Below, one piece after another: positions 28,333-39,989 of a stretch of DNA of 64,000 nucleotides. Below the pieces are notes generated by a model. It searched no databases. It was not told the DNA's origin and worked only from the letters and a program-made list of their open reading frames with translations. Source of the DNA: Kryptolebias marmoratus (taxonomy: Eukaryota; Chordata; Actinopteri; Cyprinodontiformes; Rivulidae). The DNA lies in the NCBI RefSeq assembly GCF_001649575.2, contig NC_051431.1:20598475-20662474 (forward strand). The letters are read 5' to 3'. The position numbers and the translations under genes are program-made. Position 1 is the stretch's first letter; each line of letters begins with the position of its first letter.

Positions 28333-28430
28333 CAGCACGTGTCAAACTCAAGGCCCATGGGCCAAATCCAGCCCTTGGTAACATTTTATCTGACCCCCAA
28401 GATAACATTTAAGTTTTATTAGACCTGGTC
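28333..28430 (+). mobile_element. hAT-like (Charlie-type) element fragment
   Basis: CAGCACGTGTCAAACTCAAG, then GCCCATGGGCCAAATCCAGC, then CC, resembles the common vertebrate hAT-derived start CAGNNNTGTCAAACTCANGGCCC...GGCCAAATCCGGCC. Only the left ~100 bp is recognisable; no right end was found. Confidence 0.6.
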
Positions 28431-28761
28431 TTCCAGTTTGGCACAGATCGAGTCTCTATCGCTTCTCATTTTGCTTGAAAAAATGGAGCCTATTTAGTGA
28501 AGTCTTCCTGTGATAGTTATTTTGAAGCCAAGGAAATTGAGGTTTAATTTCTCAGTAATATTTGATTTTGATGTGGAAAGGGCAACAGAGAAGATCAAAT
28601 GGGACTGATCAGACTCTTGTTGATAAACTTGCAGCCAATAAAAGATGTCGGGTATTTGACTTGAGTTAATGTACATCAAAATAACTGAGTTTGCTTTAAT
28701 GTTTATTGTTTTTTTTCTGTATTTTCTTCCTTTTTCAAAGTTAAATAAAAAAAAGAAGACG

Positions 28762-28852
28762 TTAACCCTCCCGTGACCTTCGGGTCAAATGGACCCGAAG
28801 TTACAAGGACTTCTCTTCCTGTCTTCAGTTAGGAGGTCTTCAGGAGGGTTAA
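28762..28852. mobile_element. piggyBac-like MITE (91 bp with TTAA ends)
   Basis: Flanked by TTAA on both sides (28762-28765 and 28849-28852), with perfect terminal inverted repeats CCCTCC...GGAGGG just inside. TTAA target duplications and CCC-type ends are the piggyBac signature. Within the left half lies a hairpin of arms CTTCGGGTC (28779-28787) and GACCCGAAG (28792-28800) with a 5-base loop. Too short to code. The intact ends and hairpin suggest a fairly recent insertion. Confidence 0.75.
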
Positions 28853-28914
28853 ACATCCATAAGGATAGGTTCAATTAGAACATTATTTGATACACATGCA
28901 GACCAGCAATGAAA

Positions 28915-29960
28915 ACGTAAATTATTTGCTCTGCAGGAAGCCGTCATGTTTAGACTAGGCACCAACGGGCATAAATGGTTGCATCATGTTTGGATCAAAA
29001 GTGCTCTCAGGCAGTTGTGAAGCATCCGACAGTCAGTCAAAACAGTGAGTGAAGGTCAACAGATACAGATGATGCCTTGCAGACACATTAGACAGCTTTA
29101 CTAGAACTTCATACAGTCTGATAAGGGTCGCATTGTAGGTTGGCGTGTCCCAGGTAGTTGCATTGTGCAATTGCTTGGCATGTGAGACACACAGATCTCA
29201 CAGTGGTCCAATGTTGGAACCAGCTGGCACATGAGGGCACCCACACATGTTGGGAAGGTTCTGGTCAGCCAAAACAGGCCACACTAAAAAAAAAGAATAG
29301 GCATTTTGTGCACCATGACATCTGTGCTTGCCATCCAGACACAGGTACTGGACTTTTTTTAACACCTCGTGCAATTCTGTAGTGTTTCTAGATGACAGGT
29401 GGACTACAGGTTCACCATCCAAGAGACAGCTGGGTTTTGAGTGATGTTGCAACCAGGAGGCATGAACTGATGACAAGTGGCATTATATGTTCAACAATGG
29501 ATCTTGGTTCTGAATTATCACAAATCATCATTGTGGTGGCACCAAGGAGAAAAGAACAATCCTGCCAATGTTGCAGAGAGACACATCAGTGTTACTCCTG
29601 GCTTCATGGTGGGGAGAGTCAGTGTGTGACTTCGGGTCATCTCTGCTGGTGATTCAAGGAACCTTGGTGGCACAACGCTACATCAGTGACATCCTGTGTC
29701 TGCATGTCTTGCCCCTCCTGAGACAGACCCCTGGTACACTCTTTCAAAAAGACAGCACCTGTCCACACATGGCACATGTATCTATGGGCTGCCTGCATCA
29801 TGTTGACATCCTCCAGTGGCTTACCACATCTTCCAATCTTTCCTCAAGCATACATGTATATGATCAACTTAGAAATCAAATCTGACCCAATAGTGATCTA
29901 CAGAGCCCAACTATAACTTTGGGCCAACTTGCAGTGGGACTGAATACAACAGCCAGTTCA
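28915..29960 (+). pseudogene. Decayed Tc1-like transposon with transposase remnant
   Basis: The plus-strand frame at 29158-29382 gives a Tc1-type helix-turn-helix region (RHTDLTVVQCWNQLAHEGTH, then GSGQPKQATLKKKNRHFVHH). Frame 3 from about 29616 gives the catalytic C-terminal half (VIQGTLVAQRYISDIL, HVLPLLRQTPGTLFQKDS, HVDILQWL). The two parts are in different frames with stops between, so it is dead. The second catalytic aspartate remains (QKD), but the usual SPDL-PIEH motif reads SSNLSSSIH, so the third catalytic residue is lost. Inverted terminal repeats were not found. Confidence 0.8.
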
Positions 29961-32128
29961 AATGAATAAGATCATTTGATCCAATAACGTAATCATTGCA
30001 GTACACTTTAATGACCTTTCAACGTTTGCAATTTTATGTTGTTTTCACTACTAAAAAATTGACTGTTTTGTCAGTGAGTGCATTATTTCATAAATAAACT
30101 CGCCTAGCAAAATCAGTCTTTAAGCTAAGCACAGACCTTTTGAGGGGTAAATCTTATGAACTATCTTACACATCACTTCTTAAAAGGCTGAAATGTAGTT
30201 GGTCAGATAAAATGTGCTGCATTTTAAATCCTCATTAATTTGCACTTTACTATCATATATGGTGTCACTGGCAGCTTATAAAAAGTGGGAATGCTAATTA
30301 AACAGCCACATAAAAACAGTCAAGGAAAGCAAAAATAAAAGAGATCTATAACAACCCTTTGCTTTGTGGGATATTGCAAAATTCTCCAGACTTCCCTCCT
30401 CCTTATTGTGATGTTTTTTTTTTCTTCACTCCAGGCTGCCCAAGCACTGTATGAGTGTCAATATACACATTTCTTTGCCCAAAGTGATACTCAAACTCAC
30501 AAACAGAATAGAAAGTCTACTCATACACAAAGATAAAATATTAAGCGCCTACTATATGGCCTTTAGGTTAAACGTTAAATCTTTTCAGGCTTCTTAGAAG
30601 ACTCACTTTACTCCAACCTCAGCATGGTGAGAAAAAAATACTTTGCAATTTTAATTGTAAGCTATCTAAACACCACACACGCATGGAGGTCATCAGCCCC
30701 TCCTTCATGCATGTACTCATTTGACAACTTTTTTATTAAAAACTGAGGAGCTTAAAGTTTTTGTTTTTTGTTTTTTTTTTCTTCTAAAAAATGGTTGACT
30801 GCAGTAAGCAATATGTAGTCATTAGTGATTTAAACACAAACTGGCTTCCCTGCTAGCTGTTTGATTATAATTAAATCACATTTTTCCCCAGGGGAAAGCA
30901 AAATCCTCATGTCTATGCAGTGTGCCACAATGGGAACCAGTGACACAAAACGACTCAGGGTAGATAGAGGGGATGACAAATTATAAACACATGTAATTTA
31001 AATGATGGCTTTAAGGAAAACAGTGGCAAACTGCAGGAAAAACAAATAACTCTGAAGCATTCAAATGTGCAGCAGATGCATCACGAGCGCTCAAAATGAT
31101 GGCGACAATCCTCACTCATCTGTTATCTCAGTAAGTCCCAGCTAGAATCAATTGAGTGCCTCTGACAGTCAATAATGTTGGGTTTAAAGGCTGAAGAGAG
31201 GCAAGGTTCATCTGTAGATGAGACAGTGGCATGGGGGCAATCAATGAGCATCAGGCGAGAGCACGCCACACGCCACCACTCCAACTACGGTGTTTACACA
31301 TTCACGACTTTAACTGATTTCATCTGATTCGCCTGAAGGTCCGGGTTAGGGCTCATGCAGGATTCTTCATGTCTTATGGAAAAATAAATCCAATTCAATT
31401 ATTCAGAGGGGTAAAAAGAAGGGAGGCGTCAAATGTCAGAAGGCAATTTAAGCACAGGTTCAAGAAACAAAACGAGGATTGAACAAAGAGCATTAACAAA
31501 TAAAAAAAAGAGACTGGAAGGCTTTAGAAACTCACTTGAATGATTTCTACAGAGAGCAGGTAAACATGTCATTTTAGCTTTGTTGCAGGCCTCCCAGTGT
31601 GCTTTGAGTTGTGCTGTAATCTTTATTAAAACAGTCTATCATCTTTATATCACGACGTTCAAAAACAACATGAGCTCCATTAGTTCTCCAAGTAAAAAAA
31701 AAGAGGTGCATCAATTTAAACGAGTACCCTGGATATGATGTATTCGCTATAAACATAAAAGCAGCAAAGACTACGCCAGGCTAGGTTGCTATCAAATAAA
31801 TAGTAGACAATAGGAGTAGTCATGAATTTTCTTCTTTTGTCAGGGTTTAAACATAATTCCTTCTTGGGAATGAGGGGGCTCCTCGTGGTTCATAGAAAGT
31901 CGAGGTTCTGATCTTTAGCTGGAGGGAATACTGGTATCTTGTTCCCTCTGATATGCAAAACCGGCGTCTGGATTTTGAAAAGGGAAACCTTTAAACACAA
32001 TGTTTGCTCCTTGAAATATCTTCATCCCTAAATCAGCGTGAGTGTTGCTTACAGGCAAACTCTTTTGTTAGATTTCAAAAATGTGCAGTGATAACACCAA
32101 AAGCATCATTCTGCCAGTATCACAATGC

Positions 32129-32130
<2 letters not shown>

Positions 32131-32180
<50 letters not shown>
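32131..32180. repeat. (TA)n microsatellite
   Basis: About 50 bp of uninterrupted TA, followed by a T-run at 32187-32196. Confidence 0.95.
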
Positions 32181-32182
<2 letters not shown>

Positions 32183-32874
32183 CAATTTTTTTTTTTCAGT
32201 CAGGTGTATGTTTCTTACAGATGGATTGAGGGGAAACCAGAAACATGTAAATCCCACAACTAAGAACCTTTGCCACGCCGAAGCATGCTCCATGAATATC
32301 AAGCACTGATAATGAAGTCATTTGTTTGAGAGTTGCCAGGTCTCCCACCAAGGCTGGTATTCATTAGTTAGTCAGTGCCTCAAAAAAAGGCAGCTTCCCT
32401 GTGACTCACGCAGAATCTAATTAGCATTTAAGCACATTTCACCTGTTTATGAAATGTAAGACCAAATCCTGAAAAGACTAGTTTGTGCTCACTCCATTAT
32501 TTTCTTTTTTTTTTTTTTTCATGCAAAGGCTTCACAATAATGATAGCTAATGAAAGGACTGTGTTTTATTTAATACACTACTTTTGTTAGTGAGGTTGTT
32601 TAGCCTGTATATGCTTTTGTATCGTATTTCTGTGCTCGAGTGGTTGGTGTTTTGTTTCTGCCTTGTAAATGAACTGCGTCACCAAGCAAATGCTATATTA
32701 AATGAAAAACAAACTACGAAAGTAAACTAAAGTTGAGCATTATGCTAGAGGATTTTCCAGTGGAAGACTTTTGTAAACTACAGAGGAAGCAGCATACTAA
32801 GTGTTGTGGCAAAATTTTTCTTGTTGCTGTTGACCCAGACCCCACATCTAATTGTTATAAAATTTGAAACTTAC

Positions 32875-33001
32875 CATTGACGGTAAGAGAGACCTCCTTC
32901 TCCCCTGCTCCGACACGTGGAACCACAGCGCGACAAACATATTTCCCAGCATCCTCTTGTTTCACAGATTTCAGCGTGAGTAGGTTCTCATTGCTAAGAA
33001 C
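32875..33001 (-). CDS. kirrel3: kirrel3 exon E6: second half of Ig4
   Basis: The exon encodes [20 protein letters not shown], then [19 protein letters not shown], then TVN. DAGKYVC is the classic Ig F-strand motif with the second cysteine of Ig4. The acceptor is CCGCAG|GTTCTTAGC (phase 0) and the donor AATG|GTAAGT (phase 1). Length is 127 bp. It lies 442 bp from E5 and about 10 kb from E7. It is too short to stand out as an open frame and was found by its conserved peptide. Confidence 0.94.
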
Positions 33002-33599
<598 letters not shown>

Positions 33600-33731
33600 T
33601 CAAATCTAAAAGTCATCTATCAGTAGCTCCAACGTTTAAGGCTCTGTGACAAAATGTTAAATAGTAAACATTCGTGATTCCGTGAAAGGCAATAAAGAAA
33701 TGCACAGACAAAAAGTTCAGGAGCCACTCAC

Positions 33732-33880
33732 AATAGACATCGACGTTGCGACTGATGTTGGTGCTGCCGAGAGAGTTGGTAACCTCACAGGAAACAGGTT
33801 CTGTGAAGAAGGAGTGGTCCACGATGACCTCGTATGTGTCCCCTGAAACCTCCTTAATTATACTTCCTCCTTTGGCCCAC
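33732..33880 (-). CDS. kirrel3: kirrel3 exon E4: second half of Ig3
   Basis: The exon encodes [20 protein letters not shown], then [20 protein letters not shown], then [16 protein letters not shown] carries the second Ig3 cysteine and NIS is a sequon. The acceptor is TATCAG|GTGGGCC (phase 2) and the donor TATT|GTGAGT (phase 1). Length is 149 bp. It is followed after only 160 bp by exon E5, the smallest intron of the gene seen here. The peptide [10 protein letters not shown] corresponds to WAKRGHIIKE in mammals. Confidence 0.95.
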
Positions 33881-34924
33881 CTGATATGAAGAGTGGATTT
33901 GGACAAAAAAAAGAAGGATTAATTGATGAAAACAAATGAAAAAAGTAGCAAAAAATTGTTACAATGAGTGTTTCACCCCCACCCACCCCACATCCCTGAT
34001 GTCAATAGTGTTCTTTTGTGTGAATAAATCATAATTCGGGGGCAGGTTTGCTATGCTGGCTTCAGCATTTTTTTTTTGTGGCAGCCCTCCATGCTATGAC
34101 AAGCTTTCTGGCAGCTTCGAGCAGACAGCACGTTCCTCATTACGCCTGACAGAGAGCAGCGCCGAGCGCCAGCTAAGAAAAACAAATCACAGAATGACAA
34201 ATGGGTAGCTCCCCCACCTTTGAAGACATACTGTATTAAACACAACAGCTGACAATAATGAATTGAGTTGGGATCACATAGAAAAAAGAAGAAGAAAAAA
34301 AAAGAAAAACATCTGTTTGTGTTTGTGAGTGATATCCACTGTGACATGCCACTCGTGTTTCAGGTGAGACTTTTATGTTGTCAGCTGTGTTTCACTCTAC
34401 ATGCTTTGTTTTGACTCTCTGCTGCTGCAACAGACAAGAGCCATTTATAAAAATAAAGCGAAGGTGACTGTCGATGTGTCGTTTTTTTTTTGTTTTTTTT
34501 TTGAAAAATTTAGATGCTCTTGCGAGACACAATGCTTTATGCACACTGAAAACCTCAGCAAGAGACACGTGGCTGCATGCTGATGTGGCAAATGAGTACG
34601 GACCTGGTGGCTGTCTCCAGCTTACATCCCTGCCAGTACTAGCCAAAATAAAAGTTTTCATGGGAGCGCATTTGTTTTCCATGTCTAAGCTGGCCCCATG
34701 CTTGACTAAAATGCTATCATTTAAATGAAAACAGATTACCTCATTCAATCATCAAGTGAAGTGAAGCAGAATTCTAATTGGGCTTTGTGGGATTTTTTTT
34801 TATTTTTTATTTTTTTTTTGGGGGGGGGATCATTTATTTCATACAGTAAGTCATTTCATAGCTCTGCAGCAGCTGTGTTTCCAAGAAAGAAAACAAAAAA
34901 AGAATGTTGAAATGAAAGAAGTAG

Positions 34925-35665
34925 CAGTCCTTGAAGGAATGCATATTGCCCGATGCCTTCCATGCCTGAATTTGAAACTAAAATTATCTTTCGATGAGAC
35001 GTGATGGAGATAAGGCCATTTTGATTAAACATTGGAAAAGATTTTATGCTCGTGATCTCATGTATGATCTTATAAGATGTGTGAGTGCTCAAAGCAAATG
35101 TTGAGGATGACTCTGAGCTACTACTACAGATTTTAGCTCAATATTTGTAAATTTGACTAGGTATTTTTGTATTGGCAAAGATTGATTAGGTGTGGCAGCC
35201 ATCTTGATTTGTGTTCACTCTGAAAGTAAGTGAATTGTAGATGTACATTGATTAATTAGTTTCTGAATGTTTCAATAAAACCCATTCAGGGTTTTATGAG
35301 TTATTTTGCTTATTTTGCTAACAGACAAAGAAAGTTAATTCTAAAGTTTTAAGCAAAAACGTTGCTCAACGTGTAGCACTCAGATTATGTGTTGGGAAGG
35401 ACTCTGAGCTGCCACCACACTGAATTTTAGGACAATACCTGTAAAATTGGCTGAGGTAGAGTCATTTTAGTGGGGTTTTAAAAAATCTGTTAGCTGTGGC
35501 AGCAGTTTTGAATCGAACCAACTTCAAAAGGTAATCAGCTGTAGAGGTGCATCTAGTGATTGCTTTCTGAAAATTTCATTAAAATTTGCCCAGTGGCTCA
35601 TTAGATATTTCACTAACAGACACAAACAAACACACTCAAACAGTCTGGCACAGATGTTATCGCTC
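34925..35665 (+). repeat. Monomer-built interspersed repeat, copy 4
   Basis: Left part with GGAATGCATATTGCCCGATG and CCTTCCATGCCTGAATTTG, then two monomers. GATTAGGTGTGGCAGCCATC and TTAGCTGTGGCAGCAGTTTT begin equivalent segments, and the TTTTGCTAACAGAC / TTTCACTAACAGAC landmarks are about 300 bp apart (near 35310 and 35610). The right end is ACACAAACAAACACACTCAA. Confidence 0.75.
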
Positions 35666-35865
35666 TTTTTCTTTTGACAGTGACAAGCGATAATAGGGGG
35701 GAACAGAGTTAACAAACTTATTTTCACTGTTTGAGCAAATGATACTTGCAAACTAGGTCGCTTGGGTAGCAAATATAGCATGTAGCTTAGGTACTATAGT
35801 GCATACTATAACTTTAAAATTGAATTATTTCATCTGCATCATATTTTAAAAGTTTTACTGCAAGG

Positions 35866-36291
35866 ATGACAAAGTTGCTGCTACTTAGGGAAAGACAGAC
35901 TGTGAATACCATTGTGACTCTTGATGAGCAAAGCACTTTGTCCTTTGATTTGAATGTTTTTGTCGCAGTTTACATGACTAACGTGACAAAGACGGACGTG
36001 GTGAATAGCCTATTAATCACACCCGTGGCATTTGTGGCACTCGTGATGAAAACAATGACGCCGCCGAACAGCGTGGTGAGAGGGATGGTGTTAATGACGA
36101 CAACGCTGTCAACAAACACCACCGCTCTGATGGGTGCTGTCGCAGTAAGACCGGTGACCAGTTCTCAAAAGTTCCCTCTTCCTCTCGAAAGCAGAAAAGT
36201 TAACTTGTCTCCGTCTCGTCTAAGACACGGTTCTGGATTTGCCGGACAAAAAAGGAAAACATGTTTGAGCATCTCTGTTTCTGAGCAGTGA
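35866..36291 (+). other. Unassigned 141-codon open frame in a CpG-richer block
   Basis: An ATG-to-stop frame with no recognisable domain. The block between copies 4 and 5 of the monomer repeat has far more CpG (ACGTGACAAAGACGGACGTG, GACGCCGCCGAACAGCGTGG) than its surroundings. A splice donor-like CA|GTGAGTAA follows at about 36288 and an acceptor-like GTCGCAG precedes at about 35969. The translation is rich in T, V and S with no domain-like pattern, so a chance frame in transposon-derived DNA is most likely. Confidence 0.15.
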
Positions 36292-36331
36292 GTAAACCTG
36301 CCACTGAGCCCGCTGGCTTGTTCTGCTTGAT

Positions 36332-36436
36332 CAGCTCAGTGGGGTGTGGGAAGCGCAGGAGTTTGGGAGACTCAGGTTCACGCCCAGTGTTTAGTATCTA
36401 GCAGTAGTTCTTTTTTTTTTTTTTTTTGCCAATTTC
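36332..36436 (+). repeat. tRNA-like unit (SINE head or tRNA pseudogene)
   Basis: An A-box-like CAGCTCAGTGG (36332-36342) and a B-box-like AGGTTCACGCC (36374-36384) are spaced about 31 bp, as in tRNA genes and tRNA-derived SINEs. A long T-run at about 36411-36427 could act as a Pol III terminator. A proper cloverleaf with paired acceptor stem was not evident, so it is not called as a functional tRNA. Confidence 0.4.
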
Positions 36437-36529
36437 AGCTAACTGTGATTGTTTTGCAATTGGAGCAGCTGCAGATGTATCAGCTGCTAAAATAGTTTCT
36501 CCATGTTTGTTCCTACTGCTACCTACTAT

Positions 36530-37290
36530 ATTGTGTGAGAAGTTCATTAAAATCCCTCCAGAGGTTCTTGAGATATTTTGCAAACAGATAAACAGGGTTG
36601 AATCTAACAGGTAATGTTAAAGGTTTAAGCAACAAGCTTGCACAATGTGTGCCACTCAAAGTATTTAATGGGGATGATGTTCAGCTACTACAACTCAACC
36701 TTTTAGCTCAACATCTGTAAAATTGGTTGAGTTATAGCCATTTTTTTGTTCTCTAAGGTCAGTTGACTGCAGTAACCATCTCAAATTGGGTTGACTCCAA
36801 AAACTGATCAGTTGTAGATGTTCATCTAATGATTACTTTCGGAAAGTTTCATTAAAATCCATTCTGTGGTTCATGAGATATTTTGCAAACAGACAAGCAG
36901 AGTTGTCTTCAAACGTTAATGGCAACGTTTTAGAGATAGATCTTGTGCGATCCATTATTTGTTAATTATTATTCATTATTTGTTATCATTATTTGTTAGG
37001 GCTAACAATCAACTACCAACACACCAAAATTTAGCTCAATATTTGTGAAACAGGATAAAGTACAGCCATCTTTGTGTCTGCAAAGATAACTTTGCTGTGA
37101 CAGCCATCTTGAATCAGGTTAACTCCAAAAGGTAATCAGTTGCAGATGTGCAATAAGTGATCACTTTCTGAGCGCTTCATTAAAATTTGTTCAGTGGTTC
37201 CAGAGATACTTTGCGAACAGACAGACAAATGAACACACACAGAAATGGGCAAAAACATTATTGCCATTTCAATAAATAGCACAGCATGGC
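36530..37290 (+). repeat. Monomer-built interspersed repeat, copy 5 (about three monomers)
   Basis: Landmarks GAGATATTTTGCAAACAGA near 36570 and 36877 and GAGATACTTTGCGAACAGAC near 37204 show three monomer ends spaced 305-330 bp. Intervening motifs are TTTTAGCTCAACATCTGTAA, TAGCCATTTTTTTGTTCTC, GTTGACTCCAAAAACTGATC and AATTTAGCTCAATATTTGTG. The right end, CACACACAGAAATGGGCAAA then AACATTATTGCC, is probably the true element terminus. Confidence 0.8.
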
Positions 37291-37429
37291 AAATAACATC
37301 TATTTAAGGCAGCAAAGATTTAAATAAATTAAACAGACCGCTCATTATTACCAGAAAGATGGCTAACCAAAGACCGGGCCCCCTACTGCCTTGTTAGAAA
37401 AAAAAAAAAGATCTGATCCTTGAGCAAAT

Positions 37430-37850
37430 TTTCCTAATGAGCCCTGGTTCACACATTTGTAGTGACTGTGAAAGCAGTAATACAGATGACTATAAAATCA
37501 TAAGGGTGTGTCACCGCTCGCCCCTTCACTTTATCGCCTCACGCTGCAGGAGTCGTAACGGCTTAAAGCCAGATGTTTGGGCAGCCGGCGGCTCCCCGAG
37601 TGGAGGCTGCAGCTGCCAGGTCAGGGAGCCCTTCATAGTGTTTGAGGGAGCCGAGACAGAATGCCGTCCATCCTTGGGGAGCGAGGGAGCTCTGTTGGTG
37701 TGCTCTGCCTCGTCCAAAACTCGTGTCTAAACATAGCTGGCCTCGGGTAACACAAACACCTGCAGTCCCTTTGGGAGGGCAGAAGGGCTGATGTGAGCTC
37801 ACTCAATAGCTGACTCACTCTACACCGCTGAGTCCTATTCAGGGATTTCA
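37430..37850. promoter_or_regulatory. Candidate intronic regulatory block, GC-richer
   Basis: Non-repetitive and clearly richer in G+C and CpG (around 37510-37720, with GCAGCCGGCGGCTCCCCGAG) than the flanking intron. Overlapping frames on both strands reflect composition and have no domain. It could be a conserved enhancer or a remnant CpG island; no peptide matches kirrel3. Confidence 0.2.
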
Positions 37851-39989
37851 TTCAGACAAAGGCTGTGAATCCTGTCTGCCCGAGTGTGTCTGTAGCTCTG
37901 TGTGTGTCTGCGGCTGCATGAGAACACAGATGCAATATGGCTGTTTGTACTAACTTTGGAAGTCTTGTATTTGCTGAACATGATTAGGGTGACACGTGAG
38001 TAAAACAAAATTAGGCAGGTAATTGTGCCATGAGCTTCAAGACTTGAAGTGAATCAGGCTCTCCAGTTATTATACTACAAAGTTATTATAATCTGGCTAA
38101 TATGAAGAGGGGTTTTGTGGAAAAGGGTATGAAAAGTTCTTATCCTACTTGTTTTATAGAGCTCCCTTGAAGAAGTCGGTCTGACAGAATAGTCAAGCTA
38201 ATGGCTAGTCTGAATATGGCCAAGACTATAGCAGTTTGCTGCCATCTTAAAACAACTACAATATTCCAAATATCATAGATTTCATAAATACAATTTCATG
38301 AACCTTCTAGGTAAACTCTCAATGGGCTGCGACTGATGCTGACTAGCCATTTGGAAGGGAGGCTCCAAAATGTCTCAAAACGTTTGCTAAGGTTTCCTTG
38401 CTTGAGACGCAGAGGCTTGGCACTAAAGACTTGAACATGTCCAAAAAGTTTGAACATGTCCATTTAATTTTCTTTAAAAATCTCAAGCCCTTCTCATTTT
38501 TGTTGAGGGCATCTGCAAACCTTTCTCAAGAGTACTGGTACTAGTACTTTTATTTTGACACAGGAGCTCTAAGGCTAATGTCCAGGTCTCAGAACTACAC
38601 CGATGCATGGTGCATATCTGGCTATCTTTCTTTCAGAAGTGCACTCCCAAAGATTAAATCATAATCTGAGGGGGTGGGTTCCAAGGTGGGTATAAAGCAA
38701 GATGAAGAGGGTACGGTGTGGGCAGAGGTGGGTAACAAAACAGTATGCGCACCCTAGAATAAAATTTTGCAAGCCATGCAAATTTCAAATTACTGATAAA
38801 CTAATTACACATACATTATATTACATTGTTATGTTATTTCCTTTTTATTGATTTATTGTTTTTTGCAAGTGAAAATAGCAGCAACAGCAGCTGGCTGTGA
38901 CTCTTCTTGTGCAGCTTGTGGTCAATTCTGGCAGGACTTTTATGAGATTTTTGCCAATAAAGACAAAAATTATGCATATGATTACGAAAAAAACAAACAA
39001 AAAAAAGACAAAAAGGACACATAAGGAGACAAAAGGAAGCACAAGGAGACAAATTTGACATTAGGAGACAAATGGAAACAAAAAAAAACAAATAGATCTA
39101 GTATGCTGTCGTTAATTTCCAAGACCACACAGCTGTTGAAGGACCTAAAAAGATGTCCATTCATTTCAATCAAAATGTGAACATAAATAAAGTTAAATAT
39201 TTTATATTTCAATATGTGTAAAAGTTACAAAAACCAAAAGTCAAAAACGTAGGGAGGAAACTATAAACAGAAAAACAATAGTGAAATAGGAAAACAATAA
39301 GCCTTAACAGGTAGTAACAATATCTCAAAGCTATTAAAATAAGGCTTTTTCCAAAATATTTTTTCTCGCACCTTGGATTTCGTTTGCGTTTTACATACCT
39401 TTAAAGATTTCTGTCACATTTTAGAAGAGATGAGTAACAATGCAGGTCCCTGTTTTTTATCTGTATAGTTATGGGAGTTCAGCAGAGTTTCTCCGTTTGT
39501 AACTTCACTGTCAACACAGAGTTAATTATGTTGCAGGTGCCGTAGCTGAGCAAACAGATGGTGAAACTCAGGGAGAATAAAGGGGCTTGAAAAAGGAATG
39601 GGCATCACGGTTCAGACTTTTGTTTCCTGTAAAAGTTAAGTGAATGGAGGAGAACCTGATATCCTAAAGGCATAAAAATAATACTCTTTTCGAGCAAGGC
39701 TGTTGTATTATTTTGGTTTTGTACAATGTAAAAGTTATGAAGAAAAAAATGGAGCAGCATGCCAAGAATCTTTAAGATTTAGAAGGGATTTGGGAGAAAA
39801 TTCTGCAAAAATAAAAAAAATAAAAAAGAACTGAAATGACTTTCAGCAGCTGGAGAACGCTTTTACACACTGCTGAGCTGTCATACTTGCAATGAGGGGT
39901 GTTACTAAGAATTTACCATGGATGGTGCCCAAGCACTTAAAAAATATTTATGAAGTGTTTTTCAAACTATATGACATGGTTTGAAATGT

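Larger units (their letters stand above)
22825..32874 (-). other. kirrel3: kirrel3 intron E6-E7 (10 kb)
   Basis: The largest complete intron. It contains a candidate regulatory block (24480-24720), a hAT-like fragment, a piggyBac-like MITE and a Tc1 remnant in 28.3-29.9 kb, and an AT microsatellite at 32131. Stretches at 25.3-28.2 kb and 30.0-32.1 kb hold no feature I can name. Confidence 0.8.

Noticed and set aside
35866..36291. Possible nested gene exon on the plus strand
   Set aside because: Open frame and donor-like word exist, but no recognisable domain and a composition explained by GTG/ACG-rich DNA. Kept only as a finding and a low-confidence feature.
36326..36400. A true tRNA gene
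   Set aside because: A- and B-box-like words are present but I could not pair an acceptor stem or an anticodon arm convincingly.
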